From assembly GCA_003024985.2 (NCBI GenBank), contig PXIH01S0042208.1: a stretch of 11,915 nt of DNA; one strand, given 5' to 3'. This document shows positions 7,720-11,915 of the stretch, in pieces. The stretch's first letter is position 1; each line of letters begins with the position of its first letter. Under the pieces are notes generated by a model. The model ran no database searches. It saw only the letters and a program-made list of their open reading frames with translations, and was not told the DNA's origin. Both the position numbers and the translations under genes were made by a program. This DNA comes from Euperipatoides rowelli. Taxonomy: Eukaryota > Onychophora > Udeonychophora > Euonychophora > Peripatopsidae.

Positions 7720-8129
7720 CAGTGTTGCCGATCTGTGGGGAATTCCCCATAAATGGGGAATTTCTACTGGTGTGGGGAAAGTTGTGGGGTTTGAAGTTCT
7801 GTGGGGATTTCTGGGGAATTTGATNGGGGATTTCTGGGGAATTTGATTATTCTAAGGGAAAATTCAATTTAATTGTCAATTATACTTAATCTGTGCTAGA
7901 TATCAACAGTAAAGTTATTATTATAACCTAAAATTATCTTATTGTATTAAAATATTGTTTTATTAATTTTTTATAGTGTTTTTTTTTAATGAATCAGCTA
8001 TTTTATCATGTGGGCATTAGCTGTGGCGGCCTCTGGCGGGTCATTAAACATTGAAATATAGTGTGGGGAAAAATGGGGATTTTGTAATAGTTGTTTGGGG
8101 AAATGTACTAAATCTAGTTGGCAACACTG
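7720..8129. mobile_element. 410-bp nonautonomous hAT-type transposon (MITE)
   Basis: The element begins CAGTGTTGCC (7720-7729) and ends GGCAACACTG (8120-8129), perfect 10-bp terminal inverted repeats of the CAGTG type usual for hAT ends. Identical 8-bp duplications of GTCAGTTT abut both ends, which fixes the borders. There is no transposase ORF, so mobility would have needed a transposase from elsewhere. The left subterminal part is full of GGGGAATT-type words, including a perfect 12-bp palindrome GGGGAATTCCCC (7737-7748). The right subterminal part carries the same G-rich words (GGGGAAAAATGGGG, near 8066). The middle is AT-rich. One N at 7825 lies between two identical 22-bp units. The intact duplication suggests the insertion is not ancient. 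Confidence 0.92.
7803..7847. repeat. 22-bp tandem duplication across an N
   Basis: GGGGATTTCTGGGGAATTTG plus AT occurs at 7803-7824 and 7826-7847, separated only by the unknown base 7825. Copy number here may be an assembly compromise; the true element could have more or fewer units. Confidence 0.85.
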
Positions 8130-8137
8130 GTCAGTTT
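8130..8137. repeat. Right target-site duplication of hAT element
   Basis: GTCAGTTT, identical to 7712-7719, directly after the right terminal inverted repeat. Confidence 0.92.
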
Positions 8138-8159
8138 GTATGTTTGTTATCATTGAGGT

Positions 8160-8420
8160 GTCAGGATTTAGCATACTTGCTAACATGGCACGAGCTTGAA
8201 ATTTGGCATGTGGGTAGGTTACATAGTGTAGACAAAGAAAATAGATTTTTTGATTTTTGAGGGTGGAGTGAGGGGTGGGGAACGACTCTGAACTATTTAG
8301 TGTGCTTCCAAACTTGGCACAAACTTTAAATTTGGCATGTGGGTAGGTTACATAGTGTAGACAATGAAACTAGACTTTTGGATTTTAGGGGGCGGAGGTC
8401 ACAGGAAACAACGGGTCTCA
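8160..8420. repeat. 129-bp imperfect tandem duplication
   Basis: A 36-bp block (AAATTTGGCATGTGGGTAGG and 16 further bases) is identical at 8199-8234 and 8328-8363. Similarity extends on both sides: 'GGCACGAGCTTG' against 'GGCACAAACTTT' upstream, and GAAAATAGATTTTTTGATTT against GAAACTAGACTTTTGGATTT downstream, then G-rich tails. Two head-to-tail copies of a dispersed-repeat unit are likely. The 69-codon frame at 8051-8260 overlaps this repeat and the hAT element and is not a gene. Confidence 0.85.
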
Positions 8421-8453
8421 TCCTGGACAACACTGTATAATTTATAATAAAAT

Positions 8454-8475
8454 GGTACCGGTCAGGTACCGGTCA
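8454..8475. repeat. 11-bp perfect tandem repeat, two copies
   Basis: GGTACCGGTCA occurs twice head-to-tail (8454-8464, 8465-8475), followed by a partial GTCACCG. Each unit contains the overlapping palindromes GGTACC and ACCGGT. GC-rich against its flanks. Confidence 0.9.
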
Positions 8476-8536
8476 GTCACCGTTATAGAAAAGCGAATGT
8501 GCAAGATTTTCACACGCTGTGATTTCATGTTCTTAG

Positions 8537-8640
8537 ATTATTATTAGCGTTTATTATTATTATTATTAAAAACTCTCAAATTATTATTATTACTATTATT
8601 ATTATTATTATTATTATTATTAGCATTTATTATTATTAAA
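8537..8640. repeat. TTA/ATT microsatellite
   Basis: Two long TTA tracts (about 8551-8571 and 8580-8621) separated by AAAACTCTCAAA, plus short ends in which TTAGCGTTTATTATT and TTAGCATTTATTATT recur. On the minus strand it reads (TAA)n and could be the tail of a retroposon whose body would lie at higher coordinates. Confidence 0.9.
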
Positions 8641-8653
8641 TAACAAGCCAAAG

Positions 8654-8698
8654 CCCATCAAAAATGATGGGGGGAAGGGGAATAAATGCCCACCCCCC
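8654..8698. repeat. Two overlapping GC-rich hairpins
   Basis: CCCATCA (8654-8660), an AAAA loop and TGATGGG (8665-8671) form a perfect 7-bp stem. The G run that closes it (GGGGGGAAGGGG, 8669-8680) can instead pair with CCCACCCCCC (8689-8698). The two folds share the G run and exclude each other. The patch directly borders the TTA microsatellite. Function unknown; it may be the 3' end of a minus-strand repeat. Confidence 0.65.
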
Positions 8699-8700
8699 TA

Positions 8701-9084
8701 TCCTCATTGTTTACCGACCTCTCCAGTTAGTTTTAATAATAAATTCATTAAAGTAATTGATTGTATGTTTATGAGACTAACGCGCGGTGGTACAGACAGA
8801 AAAACAAATTCATTTTATATAATGTTATAGCCTAGATAGATAAAATAAGATACAGTATACTGCAATACAGATTGCGATAATAAAAACCGCATATTTTTCC
8901 CATATGGATATTTTGAAACATACTGTATATTCTTTCGTTAAGAATTTTATATTTATAATAGTTTCTTTAATGATTTTAGGAATAGGCTAAATTATTCTAA
9001 TTTTCCAAGATTGAAAAAATAACTTGAAACTTTTCCCCCGTTGGTGGTTGGATTAATATATGATTTTATGGAAATCATAAAGAG
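8701..9084. other. Noncoding AT-rich stretch
   Basis: Nothing supported here: no long open frame, no repeat longer than simple AT runs. Confidence 0.5.
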
Positions 9085-9120
9085 AAGTTCGGGTAAGAGT
9101 GGGAGGAGTGATAGAGAGAG

Positions 9121-9160
9121 GGGGCGTCAGGGTAGGGAAATATGAGGAGGGGGATGGGGG
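9121..9160 (+). other. G-run cluster, potential G-quadruplex
   Basis: Runs GGGG (9121), GGG (9130), GGG (9135), GGGGG (9149) and GGGGG (9156) with loops of 5, 2, 11 and 2 bases lie inside a purine-rich strand segment (about 9070-9165). The pattern can form a quadruplex on paper; no functional context is visible. Confidence 0.5.
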
Positions 9161-9488
9161 ATATTTAGGACCTCATTGTATTTCAAATCACATTATATTT
9201 CGGGCGGCTAGTTTATATAAGTATTGTCATGTTTTATTTTAAAAGTAGATTTTATAAAATTCACACCGTATAAAATACCTCCTGAAGCATTACAAAATAG
9301 TTTGACAATTTCAGTTTATTATTCTTTAATAATACAGTATATTTATTGGTTAAAATGCAAGCAAATTGATCCAATATATAATATATAATAATTCCCTCAT
9401 GCTGTACCAAATGCAATCTATACTGAACGTAGAACTTCTCTGACGCAGTTATTGTTAGCTTGACAATAAAAAGGCAACAAAACAACTT
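9161..9488. other. Noncoding AT-rich stretch
   Basis: No gene supported. The minus-strand frame at 9261-9485 (74 codons) has no recognisable domain and no splice context. Contains a TATATAATATATAATA run near 9374-9390. Confidence 0.5.
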
Positions 9489-9610
9489 AGGGTCCGTTTC
9501 AAGGATTACATTGGAGCCGCTGCTCTAAACTGATACTACGGGGATATGTCCTCAATGATGAGGTCGTCGATTAAAGAGGCCTGAGGGAACTCTTGACGGC
9601 CGTTCTACCG
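9489..9610. other. GC-richer island, unidentified
   Basis: About 120 bp near 50% GC in AT-rich surroundings, beginning TTAGGGTCCGTTTCAAGG. It contains small hairpins GAGC-CGCT-GCTC (about 9513-9524) and CCTCA-ATGA-TGAGG (9550-9563). No open frame of note. The opening resembles a DNA-transposon end, but no matching inverted end was found nearby. Identity unknown. Confidence 0.4.
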
Positions 9611-9896
9611 ATAGCAAAAAAGATCATTTATACAGGCTATAAATCAAATTTTACAGCGTATTTTAGAAATATTTATTATGTATTTCATTTTAATTACCGT
9701 ACTAGCTTAGAGAAAATAATTGCCTTAGCGGTAGTTGACACAAATGGATTTTTTTTTTTAATATACGTGCAGACTATCATTTGCTAACCTTCTGTTTCCT
9801 TTAATTATAATGTAGTATACAAATTAGTTGTTGTGTTTATGAGTGTTTATTATAATCTTTTTACAATACGAAGAAGAGATAAAGAGGTTTAATCCG
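9611..9896. other. Noncoding stretch
   Basis: No supported feature. The 64-codon frame 9593-9787 is low-complexity and hydrophobic from AT bias. Confidence 0.45.
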
Positions 9897-9974
9897 AAAA
9901 TCTCAATTAATTGTTTATAAATTATGGAAACTTTAAAATACTGTTTTCTTAATTGAGATTTTTTTTAAAAAAAA
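9897..9974. repeat. 14-bp perfect inverted repeat followed by T8 and A14 runs
   Basis: AAAATCTCAATTAA (9897-9910) and its exact reverse complement TTAATTGAGATTTT (9949-9962) enclose 38 bp. The right arm runs directly into a T tract to 9966 and then 14 A. It could be a foldback element or the stem of a Pol III-type transcript ending in T's; no A or B boxes are seen in the loop. Confidence 0.75.
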
Positions 9975-10420
9975 AAAAAACTTAATAAAAACCATTAGAA
10001 GATAATAAAAGGATGAAATTTTAATTAGGTTATGTTGTATTTATAAGACTATTATTCACGTAGTATGTATAATGTTAAAATGCACAAAAGCTTCTGATAA
10101 ATTAATTTGCATTTAGTAACAATAAATTTAAGAAAAGATTAAATATTAAATAAAAATGACATGAATAGGAAATATATTGTTTTATTATCGAAAAAAAAAA
10201 AAACTTTACTAAAAATAATACATTTTTATTAACTTTTACAATAAATAGACTAATGGTCTGGTGGGGTTAGGAGAGTTGGTGTGCCGATGGCTTAAGATCT
10301 TGCTATGATTAAAATGCTGATGAAAAAATACTGATATATATACCCCTCTGTTCTCTTAGTTTACACTTTTAATATGCTAATACAGTTAATTTGTCTGGCA
10401 TACACACAATACAAATAATG
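9975..10420. other. Noncoding AT-rich stretch
   Basis: A poly-A run at about 10191-10203; otherwise no gene or repeat that I can support. Confidence 0.5.
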
Positions 10421-10776
10421 TGCTTACCATTATTCTCATTTAGAACCTCCCCCCCCCCCCCACTAAAACTGTCAGACAATACTATTAATAGATTGATAGA
10501 TACTGTATATAATATTTTCACTAATATCTTGCCCTTTTTTGTATAATAATAAAACATTTAATCACTTTGCTGCCAAAAAATTTGCTTACCATTATTCTCA
10601 TTTAGACCATTTTTCCCTCACCAAAACTGTCAGACAATAATAGATAGATAGATTCTGTATGTAATATATTCACTAAATTCTTTCCCTTTTATGATAATAA
10701 ACATTTAATAATAACTTTGCTCCCAACAAATCTGCTTTCCATTATTCTCATTTAGAATGTCCCCCCCCCCACCAAA
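10421..10776. repeat. Tandem array, unit 150-162 bp, 2.3 copies, with poly-C tracts
   Basis: TGCTTACCATTATTCTCATT starts units at 10421 and 10583, and a one-mismatch version starts the third at 10733 (periods 162 and 150). Each unit continues TTAGA, a C-rich stretch (C13 at 10449-10461, broken in unit 2, C10 at 10761-10770), CCACYAAAACTGTCAGACAATA in units 1 and 2, GATAGAT repeats, a TGTATxTAATAT motif, and AAACATTTAAT plus ACTTTGCTxCCAA before the next unit. The third copy is cut after the poly-C tract and followed by AATAACTTTGCTGCACTC, a jump to the unit's end. No coding content. Confidence 0.88.
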
Positions 10777-11201
10777 AAATAACTTTGCTGCACTCTGATT
10801 GGTTGAATAGTTTAAAGGTCTTTTGGCCCCTCAGCTCAAATTTAAATAGCCTATAACCGGGTCAGAGTTGAAAGAGACATTTGTGCAAAATTTCCAACCT
10901 CTATTTCTAAAACTGTGGATTTTTTAGTGAACATACAGANTATATAATTCAAAACCAGAGCCAGTCACTAAAGAAGAAGACTGTTATATACTTAACAAAT
11001 AAATACTTGGAAGCAGATTAGATAACAGGAATTTTTAATAGGAACAACAGACTTTAGAACAAGTACTTATGACCTAAAATATGGTAATCTTAACTGTAGA
11101 ATTAGTTAGAATAGAATGACAAAGTTATTAATGTTAACTTGATTAAATAGGAAAGTTGAATGTGAGTTCGTTCTAAATAATCAATAGTAATATGATCATT
11201 C
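10777..11201. other. Noncoding stretch with one N
   Basis: No gene recognised. It begins with the tail of the tandem unit and a CTGATTGGTTG (inverted CCAAT-like) motif at about 10795-10805, without promoter context. The N lies at 10940. Confidence 0.5.
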
Positions 11202-11281
11202 TTGTGGTTTAAAATTTACCACAATACCCTCCCCTAATATCAAAGGTGGTTGCCAGGGTCTGGTAGACTGCCTGGTATTGT
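11202..11281 (+). repeat. Cluster of hairpins with mutually exclusive pairings
   Basis: TTGTGGT (11202-11208) pairs with ACCACAA (11218-11224). ACAATACC (11221-11228) pairs with GGTATTGT (11274-11281). Inside the latter, CCAGG-GTCT (11253-11261) pairs with AGAC (11265-11268) and CCTGG (11271-11275) around a GGT loop. The first two stems share 11221-11224, and CCTGG overlaps the GGTATTGT arm by two bases, so the stems compete. The patch is GC-richer than its surroundings. Confidence 0.65.
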
Positions 11282-11340
11282 TTCTTGTTGGCATATCTGT
11301 GGTTGTGCCTTCAATTGGTGTATGTTTGCGTGAGAGGGCA
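11246..11340 (+). other. Possible exon fragment ending in a consensus splice donor
   Basis: GGGCAG|GTAAGAGG at 11340/11341 is a near-perfect 5' splice site. The frame read through CAG 11254-11256 is open from 11191 to about 11370 and gives a hydrophobic stretch (LVDCLVLFLVGISVVVPSIG) followed by CLRERA. The candidate acceptor is CTAATATCAAAG ending at 11245, which is weak. No family was recognised. It could equally be part of an unclassified repeat, since the same interval is rich in inverted repeats. Confidence 0.2.
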
Positions 11341-11341
11341 G

Positions 11342-11915
11342 GTAAGAGGGTCAAAGCTGATTAGCATTACCGTCTGACTCTCATAGAGATTTTGAAAATG
11401 TCATCAAAATTCCCTCATTGCAAGCTTCTTCTTTAAGAGGAAGTCTGTATAGGCCTACAGCAAGTTTATATCCTTTAATGCAGCTTGAGAATTTAGGCTT
11501 ATTTCTTAATTAGTTGAGATGTCAAACCTAACGAGTGCAACCAAGAGCATCCTAAGAGGGGGTGCTTCCTGCTTTAGTCACGAAAAGTTCAAGATTTTCT
11601 ACACAATTATTCTTATACTTTACTGTAACTCAGCATGTCCCTACTGGCTCGATATGATCAATATGATTGAATGCTCTAAAAGGTACATTTGTGCATTCCA
11701 GTTTCTTGTCCGGCCAGTACATTTAAAAAGTGTTTAAGGGCATAATACTGACGGAAGTACCAGTATCCAACTCAAAGCTGCAAGACTTTTCATCGATTAA
11801 AAGTTGAATGATTATCGGCTATGTGCTAATTAGTTACAAATATAAATACAAATACAAAAATGATGGACAGCAACAGACTATAGTCCAGCGAGGTTGTCCC
11901 TAGTCCTGATCTATT
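11342..11915. other. Noncoding stretch to window end
   Basis: No supported feature. A + frame over 11519-11737 (72 codons from ATG) has no recognisable domain and no splice or promoter context. Confidence 0.45.

Noticed and set aside
7998-8260. Overlapping open frames on both strands (62 and 69 codons)
   Set aside because: Both span the right end of the hAT element and the adjacent tandem duplication; no transposase-like content.
9261-9485. Minus-strand 74-codon frame
   Set aside because: No domain or context; chance open frame.
9554-9586. ATGATGA and CTGA spaced like snoRNA C and D boxes
   Set aside because: The interval is too short for a C/D snoRNA, and the ATGATGA is part of a small CCTCA/TGAGG hairpin.
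10369-10557. Minus-strand frame containing GGGG-rich codons
   Set aside because: It is the translation of a tandem-repeat unit with its poly-C tract.
11519-11737. 72-codon frame starting with ATG
   Set aside because: No recognisable motif, promoter or splice signals.
1-11915. CRISPR array, operon, prophage or defence island
   Set aside because: No spaced identical short repeats with unique spacers, no bacterial-type genes; the sequence is eukaryotic in character.

Overview
This is AT-rich (roughly 70% A+T by eye), gene-poor eukaryotic DNA. It has no prokaryotic-style operon, no long intact ORF, many homopolymer and TAA/TTA runs, and two isolated N positions (7825, 10940). The decayed LINE, the short nonautonomous hAT element, the tandem repeats and the splice-like exon boundaries suggest an invertebrate-type metazoan draft assembly. 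I cannot place the species from the sequence.

Positions 1-2824, + strand. The best protein-coding signal is the 3' end of a multi-exon gene that looks like a class-V, PLP-dependent aminotransferase of the isopenicillin N epimerase / cysteine desulfhydrase group. Three short exons (66-108, 2422-2525, 2792-2824) have usable splice signals and all join in phase 0. Together they give the C-terminal pattern of that fold: an 'IP' motif, then 'RPYIRISP', then an 'FHNEFED'-like helix start, then a short tail and a stop. The middle exon carries one frame disruption, so the gene may be a pseudogene or the assembly may contain an indel. The large intron between the first two exons holds a broken non-LTR retrotransposon (about 397-2300), which keeps recognisable reverse transcriptase motifs across several frameshifts.

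Positions 2825-7711 are noncoding and repeat-rich. They hold a 20-bp tandem duplication, a diverged array of about 150-bp units (4420-4990) flanked by related inverted blocks, a 24-A tract, a 21-bp tandem duplication with a TAA-rich tail, and a GC-rich patch at 6135-6211 that folds as three consecutive perfect hairpins and contains an A-box-like motif.

Positions 7712-8640 hold the clearest mobile element: a 410-bp nonautonomous hAT transposon (7720-8129) with 10-bp terminal inverted repeats and a perfect 8-bp target-site duplication. A 129-bp imperfect tandem duplication, an 11-bp perfect tandem repeat and a TTA microsatellite follow it.

Positions 8641-11915 hold GC-rich hairpins, a G-run cluster, a 14-bp perfect inverted repeat, a tandem array with about 150-160-bp period and poly-C tracts (10421-10776), and a hairpin-rich patch ending in a consensus splice donor (11202-11341). 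I see no convincing gene after position 2824 and no complete new system.
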